Below, one piece after another: positions 20,809 through 30,774 of a stretch of 64,000 nt of DNA. Positions within the stretch are counted from its first letter, which is position 1. Each line of letters starts with the position of its first letter. The DNA is taken from assembly GCA_947493285.1 (NCBI GenBank), contig CANLQH010000001.1:62001-126000 (forward strand). The letters run 5' to 3'. The translations under genes and the position numbers were made by a program. The DNA is from an uncultured Tenacibaculum sp. GTDB lineage: Bacteria; Bacteroidota; Bacteroidia; Flavobacteriales; Flavobacteriaceae. The notes under the pieces are model-generated. The model saw only the letters and a program-made list of their open reading frames with translations. It was not told the DNA's origin and did not search any database.

Positions 20809-21900
20809 TTATTTAAAATAAGAGAAATCTTCTCCGTCTTCTATTTTTAATAAACTCTCGTAAATCATTTTAATTACGTTTTCAACATCTTCTCTATGAA
20901 CCATCTCTACAGTGGTGTGCATATAACGTAAAGGTAAAGAAATTAATGCAGAAGCAACACCACCGTTACTATAAGCAAAAGCATCAGTATCTGTACCAGT
21001 GGCTCTAGATAAAGCAGAACGTTGAAAAGGAATGTTCTTTTCTTCAGCAGTTTCTGTAATTAAATCACGTAATTTTTGTTGAACAGCAGGAGCGTAAGCT
21101 ACTACAGGTCCTTTACCTATTTCTAAATGACCTTCTTTTTTCTTGTCGATCATTGGAGTAGTAGTGTCGTGTGTTACATCAGTAACAATAGCTACATTAG
21201 GTTTAATGGTTTGAGTAATCATTTCAGCACCGCGTAAACCAATTTCTTCTTGTACAGAATTTGTTACGTATAAACCAAAAGGTAATTTTTTACCGTTTTC
21301 TTTTAATAAACGAGCTACTTCGGCAATCATAAATCCACCCATACGGTTATCTAACGCACGACATACAAATTTATCCCCATTTAAAATATGAAACTCATCT
21401 GGATATGTAATTACACAACCTACGTGAATTCCTAATTTCTCCACTTCTTCTTTTGTAGCACAACCTGTATCGATAAAAATATTATCTGGTTTTGGAGCTT
21501 CTTCTTTTGCTTTGTTACGTGTGTGAATTGCTGGCCAACCAAAAACTCCTTTTACAATTCCGTTTTTAGTATGGATGTTTACAATTTTACTAGGTGCAAT
21601 TTGGTGATCGCTACCTCCGTTACGAATCACATAGATTAATCCGTTGTCTGAAATATAGTTTACATACCAAGAAATTTCATCAGCATGTCCTTCGATAACA
21701 ACTTTATATTTAGCATCTGGATTGATAACTCCAACTGCAGAACCATAAGTGTCGGTAATAAATTCATCAACATATGGTTTTAAATAGTGCATCCATATTT
21801 TTTGCCCTTCCCATTCGTATCCAGTAGGAGCAGCGTTATTTAAATATTTCTCTAAAAAGTCAATTGACTTTTGGTTTAAGATTGATTTATTTTTAGCCAT
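20809..21900 (-). CDS. M42 family metallopeptidase (aminopeptidase/endoglucanase-type)
   Basis: VVIEGHADEISWYV, ALDNRMGGF, TNSVQEEIGLRGAE, VTDVTHDTTTP. Confidence 0.93.
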   Translation of the reverse strand: MAKNKSILNQKSIDFLEKYLNNAAPTGYEWEGQKIWMHYLKPYVDEFITDTYGSAVGVINPDAKYKVVIEGHADEISWYVNYISDNGLIYVIRNGGSDHQIAPSKIVNIHTKNGIVKGVFGWPAIHTRNKAKEEAPKPDNIFIDTGCATKEEVEKLGIHVGCVITYPDEFHILNGDKFVCRALDNRMGGFMIAEVARLLKENGKKLPFGLYVTNSVQEEIGLRGAEMITQTIKPNVAIVTDVTHDTTTPMIDKKKEGHLEIGKGPVVAYAPAVQQKLRDLITETAEEKNIPFQRSALSRATGTDTDAFAYSNGGVASALISLPLRYMHTTVEMVHREDVENVIKMIYESLLKIEDGEDFSYFK

Positions 21901-21914
21901 AATATTTTTATTAA

Positions 21915-22745
21915 TTATTCTTCTTCGTCTGTTTTAGATTCTGGTCCCCAAAAACGTCGTTTTTCACGATATTCTTGTTCTTCTTTAATTTGTTCAGGCG
22001 TTAGCACTTTTAAAAATGAAGGATGTTGTTCTATAGCATACTCAATTTTTTCAACGATGCTAGCTACATCTTCATTTTCATAATCTATCTCTAAAGGCTC
22101 TTTTATCACCATAGATTGTAATACATTACGTTTTTTTATCATCAATCCTTTTTTGTCAAAAGAACGTCTAAAACCATCAATAACTATAGGAACTACAATG
22201 GGTTTAAAGGTTTTGATAATATGAGCTGTACCACGTCTAATAGGTTTAAATGGAGTAGTGGTTCCTTGTGGGAAAGTAATTACCCAACCATCATCTAAAG
22301 CTTTACCAATATTAGAGATGTCAGACATTTTTACTTGTCTTTTTACATCTTTACCAGAGCTTCTCCAAGTTCTTTCTACAGAAACAGAGCCTACATAGGC
22401 GAATATTTTTGGCAATAAACCAGCTCTCATGGTTTCACCTGCGGCAACATAGTATAGGTTAAGCTTAGGATTCCATAAATAACCAACGTTTCTAATATTA
22501 TCGTCGCGACCTTTTAAGGCAGCGTTAAATACATGAAACATAGAAGCTACATCAGCAAAATATGTTTGGTGGTTAGATATGAATAGTACTTTTTCGTTAG
22601 GTAGGTTACGTAAAACTTCCATTCCTTCTATTTGAAGGTCATTAAATTTACGATAACGACCATGAGAAATAATTCCTAAAACTTGAATAAGAAAACGTTT
22701 TACGAATAAAATATGTCCGAAAGGATTCCTTTTAAATAAAGGCAT
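21915..22745 (-). CDS. 1-acyl-sn-glycerol-3-phosphate acyltransferase (PlsC-like)
   Basis: SNHQTYFADV (variant of HX4D), TFPQGTTTP. Confidence 0.85.
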   Translation of the reverse strand: MPLFKRNPFGHILFVKRFLIQVLGIISHGRYRKFNDLQIEGMEVLRNLPNEKVLFISNHQTYFADVASMFHVFNAALKGRDDNIRNVGYLWNPKLNLYYVAAGETMRAGLLPKIFAYVGSVSVERTWRSSGKDVKRQVKMSDISNIGKALDDGWVITFPQGTTTPFKPIRRGTAHIIKTFKPIVVPIVIDGFRRSFDKKGLMIKKRNVLQSMVIKEPLEIDYENEDVASIVEKIEYAIEQHPSFLKVLTPEQIKEEQEYREKRRFWGPESKTDEEE

Positions 22746-22799
22746 TTACTTGGTGTTTTTATTAGTGGAAAAGCTAAATTACAAAAGATATAGAAAAGA

Positions 22800-23429
22800 T
22801 TAAGGCTTTAATAAGTCTTTAATTTCTGAAAGCATCATTGCTGTTGCTCCCCATACGATGTAATTGTTTAGTTTAAAGCATGGTACATCGATGTTTTTCA
22901 TATAAGAAGTTTCCATTTCTACAGAGGTTAAATTATCCTCGTTTAATAAATCACTTATCAAAACTTCAATAATATTTGCAACTTCCTCGTTTGGTTTAAA
23001 ATTAGGTTTCTTATTTGTTACACCAATAAAAGGAGCTACTAAAAAATTACTAGGAGGTATATAAGAATCCGAAATCTGACGAATAATTTTAATGTCCTCT
23101 GATAGAATTCCAACTTCTTCAAAAGTTTCTCTAAGAGCTGTTGCTTCTATATTTTGGTCAGTTTTATCTGTTTTTCCACCAGGAAAACTAACCTGTGCAG
23201 AATGTGTACCATTATAGCTTGCTCTTTCTGTAAGTAAAAAACAAGTTTGATTATTTTCGTCTGGATAAAATAAAGCTAGAACTGCAGCTTGTTTAGGATT
23301 TTTGCTTCGAATTAATTCCTCAGAAAATTGCATTCTTAATTTAGGAGCTAATTTAAATTGAGATGGTAATCCTCCTAAAGGTTTATTCTGTAGTTCTTCT
23401 ATTTGATTTATAAAATCAGAAAAAATCAT
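22800..23429 (-). CDS. NUDIX CoA pyrophosphatase-like hydrolase
   Basis: VSFPGGKTDKTDQNIEATALRETFEEVGI. Confidence 0.9.
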   Translation of the reverse strand: MIFSDFINQIEELQNKPLGGLPSQFKLAPKLRMQFSEELIRSKNPKQAAVLALFYPDENNQTCFLLTERASYNGTHSAQVSFPGGKTDKTDQNIEATALRETFEEVGILSEDIKIIRQISDSYIPPSNFLVAPFIGVTNKKPNFKPNEEVANIIEVLISDLLNEDNLTSVEMETSYMKNIDVPCFKLNNYIVWGATAMMLSEIKDLLKP

Positions 23430-23532
23430 TTGGTTTTAGTATTTTTAAGCAAACTTATTAATTTACAGAGTTAAAACTCATATTATTTGGCTTGAATTTT
23501 GATTTGCAATTAACAGAATTAATATTATATAA

Positions 23533-23829
23533 ATGAATACAGAAAATAAATACCAAAAATTAGCTTTAAGTTTATTATTTGATGCTGTTGGATACGTGTC
23601 ATACGTTATTCCTGGTTTAGGTGAACTTTTTGATGTTGTATGGGCACCGGCTTCAGCTTACTTAATGACAAAAATGTACAAAGGAAATAAAGGTAAGATA
23701 GCAGCAGCAGTTACTTTTATTGAAGAAGCTATGCCTGGGTTAGATATTATACCAACGTTTACATTAATGTGGTTGTACAGTCATGTTTTTAGTAGTTCTA
23801 GCAATTCTAAAAAGACGATTGAGGTTTAA
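23533..23829 (+). CDS. small conserved membrane protein
   Basis: 98 aa with hydrophobic segments, followed by a terminator. Confidence 0.65.
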   Translation: MNTENKYQKLALSLLFDAVGYVSYVIPGLGELFDVVWAPASAYLMTKMYKGNKGKIAAAVTFIEEAMPGLDIIPTFTLMWLYSHVFSSSSNSKKTIEV

Positions 23830-23834
23830 AAAAT

Positions 23835-23864
23835 AAAAAGGGACTTATTAAGTCCCTTTTTTTT
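23835..23864. terminator. rho-independent terminator
   Basis: AAAAAGGGACTTATTAAGTCCCTTTTTTTT. Confidence 0.85.
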
Positions 23865-23899
23865 ATGAAATTATAATTTTCAGATAATCTAGTAAGTGT

Positions 23900-24595
23900 T
23901 TATTGACCTGCTTCTTTTTTAGCATCTTCAATCATTTTATCATTTGCTACAATGGCAAATTCAACACGTCTATTTTTACTTCTTCCTTCAACAGTTTCGT
24001 TTGATGCAATAGGGTCATTTATTCCTAATCCTTTCGTTTCAAAACGAGTAGAGATTAAACCTTTATTTGCTAAATAGCTTTTAACAGAATTCGCTCTTTT
24101 TTCTGAAAGAGTTTGATTGTATTCCGCTTTACCAGTACTATCTGTATATCCGTAAATAACAATATTTGTGTCGCTATAGTCTTTAAAAACAGGAATTAAT
24201 TTATCTAGATTAGCTTTTGCAGTAGATGTTAATGTTGATTTGTTAGTTGCAAATCTAACAGCATTTTCACCTAAAGTAAGTTTAATACCTTCTCCAACTC
24301 TTTCAACTTCAGCTCCAGGTACAGCTTCTTTTATTTCACGAGCTTGTTTATCCATTTTGTTACCAATGACACCACCAGCAACACCTCCTATAACACCCCC
24401 TAAAACAGCACCTAGTTCAGAGTTTTTTCCATTTCCAACATTGTTACCAATTACTGCACCTAAAATTGCACCTGCTGTTGTACCAATTACTGCACCTTTT
24501 TGAGTATTGTTTGCATTTTTAACAGAGCTACAAGATGTAAAAATACTTGAAGCTAAAAATAAAATTGATAGACTATATATAATTGCTTTTTTCAT
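23900..24595 (-). CDS. OmpA family lipoprotein with glycine-zipper region (YiaD-like)
   Basis: Lipobox FTSC; GAVIGTTAGAILGAVIGNNVG; OmpA motif NIVIYGYTDSTGKAEYNQTLSEKRANSVKSYL. Confidence 0.93.
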   Translation of the reverse strand: MKKAIIYSLSILFLASSIFTSCSSVKNANNTQKGAVIGTTAGAILGAVIGNNVGNGKNSELGAVLGGVIGGVAGGVIGNKMDKQAREIKEAVPGAEVERVGEGIKLTLGENAVRFATNKSTLTSTAKANLDKLIPVFKDYSDTNIVIYGYTDSTGKAEYNQTLSEKRANSVKSYLANKGLISTRFETKGLGINDPIASNETVEGRSKNRRVEFAIVANDKMIEDAKKEAGQ

Positions 24596-24612
24596 GATAT
24601 ATTTTTTTATGA

Positions 24613-25089
24613 TTATTTTCTTTGAAATGAGTATGTAATATTTTTGATGTCTCCAGCAACGTTAATTTTATCAATTAAATCGAAACTAGTTTCCGTTACG
24701 TTTTTAACATCTAAAACAAAACCATTATTAACTTCTTTAGCTTTATGGTTATTTATTATTTTTAATACAAAGTTTCCATCTTTGTTTACATACCAAGTAA
24801 TAGGAGAGCTAAATTCTTTACAATTAGTACTAGGGTTATTTAAACTCATTTCTCCTTTGTTATTGTTTGAAATGAAACTCCAGTTACTACCAACAAAACA
24901 TTTAGAGTCTTCTATATTAAAAGAATTTACATTAAAGTAATTAGATCCAGGAAAGTTTACTGAAGCAATTGTCCAGTTACCTTTTAGCATGCGCTCGGTT
25001 TTATTGTCCAACTTAGTATTAACTGTCGAAGTAGATTTACATGCAACAATCGTAGCTAAAAAAAGAACAAAGAATAACGTTTTTTTCAT
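24613..25089 (-). CDS. lipocalin-like lipoprotein
   Basis: Lipobox IVAC; LKGNWTIASVNFPG...FDLIDKINVAGDIKNITYSFQR. Confidence 0.75.
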   Translation of the reverse strand: MKKTLFFVLFLATIVACKSTSTVNTKLDNKTERMLKGNWTIASVNFPGSNYFNVNSFNIEDSKCFVGSNWSFISNNNKGEMSLNNPSTNCKEFSSPITWYVNKDGNFVLKIINNHKAKEVNNGFVLDVKNVTETSFDLIDKINVAGDIKNITYSFQRK

Positions 25090-25261
25090 AATTTTTAGAT
25101 TAGTTTTTATAAAGATAATAAAACTATAATTGATTAAATGTTTATAGCTTTTTGTTTATGACACAAGATGTTTAGATAAAGTCACATTTATTTAAATTGA
25201 TTTATTTTAGATAAAAAATGAACCTTTTAACTTTTTCTACGTCTATGTGATGTAATCAATT

Positions 25262-25807
25262 ATGAAAAATTTAAATAGTATAACTGATAAAGAATTGGTT
25301 CTTCAATATCAATCAGGAAATAAACAAGTAATTTCTTTATTAGTTAAAAAATGGCATGTACAATTCTGTAGGTTGGCTTTTTGGTATGTAAAAGATACTG
25401 ATATAGCAAAAGACATTGCACAAGAAAGTTGGCAAACGATATTACATAAATTACCAACACTTGAAAACCCTGAACGATTTAAGAGTTGGTCAATTAGTAT
25501 TGTTAATAGAAAAGCAATCGATTGGTTACGGGCTAATAAAAGAGTAGAAGGTAAGTATCAAAAATATTATAAAGAAAATAAAAGATATATTCTTGAAGAA
25601 GAGCAGGATGAACAGCAGGAATTAAAAAATAAGCTTTTAAAAGCTATTCAAAAATTATCTATAGAACAACAAGTAGTTATTAAATTATTTTATACAGAAT
25701 CATATTCGTTAAAAGAAATTAGTAAACTATTAAATATATCAATAGGTACTGCCAAATCAAGACTCTTTCACGCAAGAGAAAAGTTAAAAACAATTTTAAA
25801 AAAGTAA
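25262..25807 (+). CDS. ECF-type RNA polymerase sigma factor
   Basis: Region 2 (DIAKDIAQESWQTILHKL), region 4 (YSLKEISKLLNISIGTAKSRLFHAREKLK). Confidence 0.93.
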   Translation: MKNLNSITDKELVLQYQSGNKQVISLLVKKWHVQFCRLAFWYVKDTDIAKDIAQESWQTILHKLPTLENPERFKSWSISIVNRKAIDWLRANKRVEGKYQKYYKENKRYILEEEQDEQQELKNKLLKAIQKLSIEQQVVIKLFYTESYSLKEISKLLNISIGTAKSRLFHAREKLKTILKK

Positions 25808-25812
25808 ATATT

Positions 25813-26196
25813 ATGAATTCAACAGAAGAGATAGACAAGTTAATAAAAGAAACATTAACAGAAGAAGAAGTAAAATTTTATCAAGAATTGGAAGAGCAAA
25901 ATGTTTGGCAAATGGTTGGTGGATTGTTTCAAGGAAAAAATAAATGGATAATGGTACTAATGAATATTATGAATTTAGTTTTTTTTGGATTATTTATTTA
26001 CTGTATTGTTCAGTTTTTTGAAGCAACAACAACTAAAGAGTTTATTCAATGGTCAACCGGTACATTAATATTTTTACTAGGTGTTAGTATGTTAAAAATA
26101 TTTGCATGGATGCAAATGGATAAAAAAGCATTAATTAGAGAAATTAAACGTTTAGAATTACAGGTTTCTTCATTATCAGGAAAAATGTCTGATTAA
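25813..26196 (+). CDS. small membrane protein co-encoded with the ECF sigma factor (DUF6768-like?)
   Basis: Starts 5 nt after the sigma stop; two TM segments; EEVKFYQELEEQNVWQMVGGLFQGKNKWI. Confidence 0.6.
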   Translation: MNSTEEIDKLIKETLTEEEVKFYQELEEQNVWQMVGGLFQGKNKWIMVLMNIMNLVFFGLFIYCIVQFFEATTTKEFIQWSTGTLIFLLGVSMLKIFAWMQMDKKALIREIKRLELQVSSLSGKMSD

Positions 26197-26228
26197 GATT
26201 TTAAAACACATGTAATATTTAGTAAATT

Positions 26229-26330
26229 GCAGCACTTTTTAGGGATGATTTCTTTCCCACGCTGAATTTTCGAAGACTCTTCGAAAGGATAAAGGTAAAC
26301 AGGAATAGTTTTTTATGAATTAAAAATTAT
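26229..26330 (+). promoter_or_regulatory. structured 5' leader of rocD (unassigned cis-regulatory RNA candidate)
   Basis: CAGC(GGGA...TCCC)GCTG nested stems followed by the perfect inverted repeat TTTCGAAGA-C-TCTTCGAAA (26268-26286). Confidence 0.4.
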
Positions 26331-26336
26331 TTTAAA

Positions 26337-27581
26337 ATGGCTGTTTTAGACCAATTAACTTCGCAACAAGCGATCGATTTAGAAAACAAGTATGGAGCAC
26401 ACAACTACCATCCATTACCAGTAGTATTAAGTAAAGGTGAAGGTGTACATGTGTGGGATGTTGAAGGAAAAAAGTATTATGACTTTTTATCTGCTTATTC
26501 AGCAGTAAACCAAGGACATTGTCACCCAAAAATTGTTGGTGCAATGGTAAACCAAGCGCAAACATTAACGTTAACTTCTCGTGCTTTTTATAACGACAGA
26601 TTAGGTAACTATGAAAAATTTGCAGCAGAGCTTTTTGGTTTTGACAAATTATTACCTATGAATACAGGTGCAGAAGCAGTAGAAACTGCTTTGAAATTAT
26701 GTAGAAAATGGGCATACGAAGTAAAAGGAATTAACGAAAATGATGCACAAATTGTGGTTTGTGAAAATAACTTTCACGGTCGTACCACAACGATTATTTC
26801 TTTTTCTAACGATCCTGTAGCTCGTAAGAATTTCGGTCCTTACACAGACGGTTTCATCAAAATTGAATATAATAACTTAAAAGCTTTAGAAGAAGCTTTA
26901 GAGAGTGATAAAAATATAGCAGGTTTCTTAGTAGAACCAATTCAAGGAGAAGCAGGAGTATATGTTCCTTCTGAAGGATATTTAGCAGCTGCAAAAGCAT
27001 TATGTGAAAAGCATAATGTATTATTTATTGCTGATGAAGTTCAAACAGGAATAGCACGTACAGGAAAAATGTTAGCGGTAGATCATGAAAATGTAAAACC
27101 AGATGTTTTAATTTTAGGAAAAGCATTAAGTGGAGGTGCGTATCCAGTTTCTGGAGTATTAGCAAACGATAACATCATGAACGTTATTAAGCCTGGGAAC
27201 CACGGATCTACTTTCGGTGGTAATCCAGTTGCAGCAGCAGTAGCTGTAGCAGCTTTAGAAGTTGTACAAGAGGAAAACTTAGCAGATAATGCTGAGCGTT
27301 TAGGTAAAATATTTAGAGCAGAATTAGCAGAGTTTGCCGAGACTACTGATTTAGTAAAGTCGGTAAGAGGTAAAGGTTTATTAAACGCTGTTTTAATTAA
27401 CGATACAGAAGAAAGTTCAACTGCTTGGGATATTTGTATCAAGTTACGTGATAACGGATTATTAGCAAAACCAACACACGGAAACATTATTCGTTTTGCG
27501 CCACCATTAGTAATGAACGAAGAGCAATTAGGTGATTGTATTTCTATAATCAAGAAAACAATTTCTGAGTTTAAGAAATAA
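26337..27581 (+). CDS. rocD: ornithine--oxo-acid transaminase
   Basis: [74 protein letters not shown]. Confidence 0.95.
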   Translation: MAVLDQLTSQQAIDLENKYGAHNYHPLPVVLSKGEGVHVWDVEGKKYYDFLSAYSAVNQGHCHPKIVGAMVNQAQTLTLTSRAFYNDRLGNYEKFAAELFGFDKLLPMNTGAEAVETALKLCRKWAYEVKGINENDAQIVVCENNFHGRTTTIISFSNDPVARKNFGPYTDGFIKIEYNNLKALEEALESDKNIAGFLVEPIQGEAGVYVPSEGYLAAAKALCEKHNVLFIADEVQTGIARTGKMLAVDHENVKPDVLILGKALSGGAYPVSGVLANDNIMNVIKPGNHGSTFGGNPVAAAVAVAALEVVQEENLADNAERLGKIFRAELAEFAETTDLVKSVRGKGLLNAVLINDTEESSTAWDICIKLRDNGLLAKPTHGNIIRFAPPLVMNEEQLGDCISIIKKTISEFKK

Positions 27582-27600
27582 ACTTATTTAAGTTTTGATA

Positions 27601-27634
27601 AAAAAGGAGCGATTTAAAATCGCTCCTTTTTTTA
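27601..27634. terminator. rho-independent terminator between convergent genes
   Basis: AAAAAGGAGCGATTTAAAATCGCTCCTTTTTTT. Confidence 0.88.
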
Positions 27635-27647
27635 TTTATAAGGTGTT

Positions 27648-30626
27648 TTAATTTGCCATTTCATATACATTTAAATGTCTTTTTAAAACTCCCGATGGCG
27701 TGTTTTTAGTTTCATCGAAAATACGTGTATCACCAAATAATATAAAACTCTCTTTAGCTCTAGAAACCGCTACGTTAAGCATGTTTGGTTTGTTATCTTT
27801 TTCAAAAAACATGGTGCCTTCATCTTCATTAGAATACACGGAACTAAATAGAATAATATTGCGCTCAGCGCCTTGTAAAGCATGTACAGTACCTAATTTG
27901 ATATCGTTTACGTTATAACCAGCATCCGTTAAAGCTTTAGATAATTCTCCCTTTTGACTAGCAAACGGAGTAATAATACCTAATTCACTTTCAATACTTT
28001 CAACTTTATAAGCTTCTTGGATGGTTTCTTTGTTTTGTTGTAGCCAAGATATAATCGCATTTACTTCTTTTATATTACAACGACTGTTAAACTTACGTTC
28101 GCTAAATCCTTCTATATGATATGCCATCATTGACGGAAAAGCTTGTGTATCTTTAGCTTTTCCTTTCATTGGTTTTAAAATACCATTATAAGCAAGTTCA
28201 TTACAAAAGTTAATAATTTCATCATTACATCTTCTATGCTCTAATAAAACTAATCCTTGTTCTTTTTCTTCAGCTAAAGGAGTTTCGAACTCACAAGCAT
28301 TTTGAGACATTTTCATAATGCTTCCACTTGATGCTAAAAAACCTAATTTTTTTAGATACTCTTTATCATTTTCATTTTGAAACATATTAAGATTGGATAA
28401 ATTTCCAAAATCAATTTTAGGAGGAATCGACCAAATGGGTTCAATTTGCTTTAAATCTCCAATAACAAATGCTTTTTGAGTTAGTGAAAATACAGGAATA
28501 CTAACTTCAGGAGTTACCTGACCAGCTTCATCAATAATTAATAAATCTAAGAAGTTATATAAAGGAAGATATTCGAAAATAGGCCTTCCATTTTCATCTT
28601 CTCCTTGAAACTGACTGTATAAAAAATGACTCGGAGCCATATAAAAAGTAGCCACAAAACAAGGAGTTAACATTGCTCTACGTTTCCACTTGTTTTTTAT
28701 AGCATTTTCACCAGTTCCTTTTTCGGTATTATGTTCAATAACTTCTTGGGTGGCTAGTAGCCAACGAGCCTCCCAATAGTGGGTTGCTAGTAAAAAAGCT
28801 TTGTGACGTAGTTCCATATCTAACTCATCATAAAAGAAGCGTTGAGTGGTGTCGTTAGAGTTTATTTTTTCATACTCATACTTCCACATTTGTTCTTCTG
28901 AAACAAAAGGCAACCCTTTAATGTTATTCTCAAACTTCCAGTTTTTTAATTGTAAGTTTGATTGTAAGGCTAAGTTTAAATCAACTAGACATTTTTTTAT
29001 AAAAGAAGCGGTTTTTTCTTCGTTAGAAATGACTTCTTCAGTAATTTTAAAAATCCAATTTGGATTATCAATATTTACTTCAGTATCAACTTTAAAATAT
29101 TGCTTTACTTGCTCTATAAAATCTGTTTTTTTTATGGATGATTTTAAGTTTGTAAGTATAGTTCTCCACTCTTTTAGATTACCAATTTTAAAAGCATCTT
29201 TTTTAATATAGTTACTTTCTTTTAAAAGGATTTTATTAATATTATTAATAGAATTAATATAGTTGGTAGCATAATTTACTCCATCAATTAAAGTGTCTTC
29301 TATCTCAATAATTTTTTCTTGTAAATCTTCACAAACATCTTCTAAAGAGTTGGTTTCTACATTAAAATAATTACAGAAATTGGTTAAGAAATAATATTCA
29401 GCTTCTTGTACGTATTTTTCATCTTCTAAATCACATAAAGTACCTTCATGACCAAATAAATTTCCTTTTAAAAAATTAATGTCTTTTAACTTTTTAGTGT
29501 TTTTAGAATTGGAAGGAAGGTAAGTAGCGTATCCGTTAAAATCAGGAATCCATCGTTCAGATAAGCCTTCCATAGAACTTTTAGAATTGATAAAACTATC
29601 AATAATATTGGTAACCGCCTGATTGTTGTTAGAACAAGCTAAAATAACTGGAGCATCTTCTCCTTTTATGGCCGATTTTACAAATTCGGTAGCTACTAAA
29701 CTTTGTAATAAGGTTGTTTTTCCGGTTCCAGGCGGTCCGTTTACAGCAGTTACTGCATTTTCTTCGGCAGTTAAATATGATAGTAAAGTTTTACGTTGAC
29801 TGATAGATAACGGAAACTCGTTTGACATCTGTCCTAAATGTAAATGGTTATTGCTTAAAAAACCATCATCAGTAATAGCATTTTCCCGTTCTCGAGTATG
29901 TGGATTAATAACTTTAGAGAGGACAGGTAACTCCTCTTCGTTTTTTAATAGGTTTTCGTATAAAAAAAGAATACTTTTTGCCGTAGATATTTTAGAACTT
30001 ATTGCAAAATAAGTTAATTGATGTTTTGTAGTGTAACGTTCTGCACGATAATGATAGATACTGTTATGGGTTATTGCAGAAAATATTTCGTTAATATAAT
30101 TCCAATATACATCCCAAGAAATAGTTTCATCTTCATATTCGGTATAAGGAGTATCTAATTCTTTTGCTTCTAAAATGGTGTCGATAGAAGAAAAGATAAA
30201 ATCGTTTTTTACATCAGCAATTGGAGTTAAGTAATTGCGAACAATAAGTGGGAATAAATCTTTCGGAGCAGATAATTGCCCAGAACGATTTACAACAGCT
30301 GTTAACCAAAAAGGGTGAATAGTACGTTGTTTAAATTTAGTATTATCTGTTTGATATTCTAAATAAAAAGGAGCAATTAGTATTTTGGTTTCTTCAACTT
30401 TATGCCATTTATTACTATCTTTTTTAGTAATTCCTTTTAAACGATTTATTCTTCGTTCTTCAACATCTAATAACTCATTAGCTTGTTTAGCATTAATAAG
30501 TGCGTTGCTTAAATTAGAAGAATTTTGATGAAATAGATTTTTAATTTTAGAAATATCGATAGCTAAATTTTCACTATCTGATAAACTGTTTTTATAGTAT
30601 TGCAACCAATTTTTTTCGTTGTTCAT
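27648..30626 (-). CDS. large SF1 (DNA2/UPF1-like) helicase / AAA domain protein
   Basis: GPPGTGKTTLLQSLVA, LLIIDEAGQVTPE, VIGDLKQIEPI, LEHRRCNDEIINFCN, GTVHALQGAERNIILFSSVYS, NVAVSRAKESFILFGD. Confidence 0.88.
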   Translation of the reverse strand: MNNEKNWLQYYKNSLSDSENLAIDISKIKNLFHQNSSNLSNALINAKQANELLDVEERRINRLKGITKKDSNKWHKVEETKILIAPFYLEYQTDNTKFKQRTIHPFWLTAVVNRSGQLSAPKDLFPLIVRNYLTPIADVKNDFIFSSIDTILEAKELDTPYTEYEDETISWDVYWNYINEIFSAITHNSIYHYRAERYTTKHQLTYFAISSKISTAKSILFLYENLLKNEEELPVLSKVINPHTRERENAITDDGFLSNNHLHLGQMSNEFPLSISQRKTLLSYLTAEENAVTAVNGPPGTGKTTLLQSLVATEFVKSAIKGEDAPVILACSNNNQAVTNIIDSFINSKSSMEGLSERWIPDFNGYATYLPSNSKNTKKLKDINFLKGNLFGHEGTLCDLEDEKYVQEAEYYFLTNFCNYFNVETNSLEDVCEDLQEKIIEIEDTLIDGVNYATNYINSINNINKILLKESNYIKKDAFKIGNLKEWRTILTNLKSSIKKTDFIEQVKQYFKVDTEVNIDNPNWIFKITEEVISNEEKTASFIKKCLVDLNLALQSNLQLKNWKFENNIKGLPFVSEEQMWKYEYEKINSNDTTQRFFYDELDMELRHKAFLLATHYWEARWLLATQEVIEHNTEKGTGENAIKNKWKRRAMLTPCFVATFYMAPSHFLYSQFQGEDENGRPIFEYLPLYNFLDLLIIDEAGQVTPEVSIPVFSLTQKAFVIGDLKQIEPIWSIPPKIDFGNLSNLNMFQNENDKEYLKKLGFLASSGSIMKMSQNACEFETPLAEEKEQGLVLLEHRRCNDEIINFCNELAYNGILKPMKGKAKDTQAFPSMMAYHIEGFSERKFNSRCNIKEVNAIISWLQQNKETIQEAYKVESIESELGIITPFASQKGELSKALTDAGYNVNDIKLGTVHALQGAERNIILFSSVYSNEDEGTMFFEKDNKPNMLNVAVSRAKESFILFGDTRIFDETKNTPSGVLKRHLNVYEMAN

Positions 30627-30774
30627 GTTTATTCTTGTCCCCTAAATTTGAATAAAAAGAAGACGAAAATAGAGGATATAATAATTGAAGAGTTGTTTTT
30701 TTTATCCTTTTTATTAACGATTTTTAAGCAAAAAGCGCATTGGGTTAATTCTCAGTTAACTAACGATAAATTAT

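Noticed and set aside
24240-24503. Plus-strand ORF opposite the OmpA lipoprotein gene
   Set aside because: Pro/Ala/Thr-rich antisense of the glycine-zipper region; artefact.
27083-27553. 156-aa ORF antisense to rocD
   Set aside because: Antisense of a strongly conserved aminotransferase; no independent coding evidence.
28846-29211. 121-aa plus-strand ORF opposite the SF1 helicase
   Set aside because: Cys/Phe/Ser-rich antisense composition; no RBS or family resemblance.
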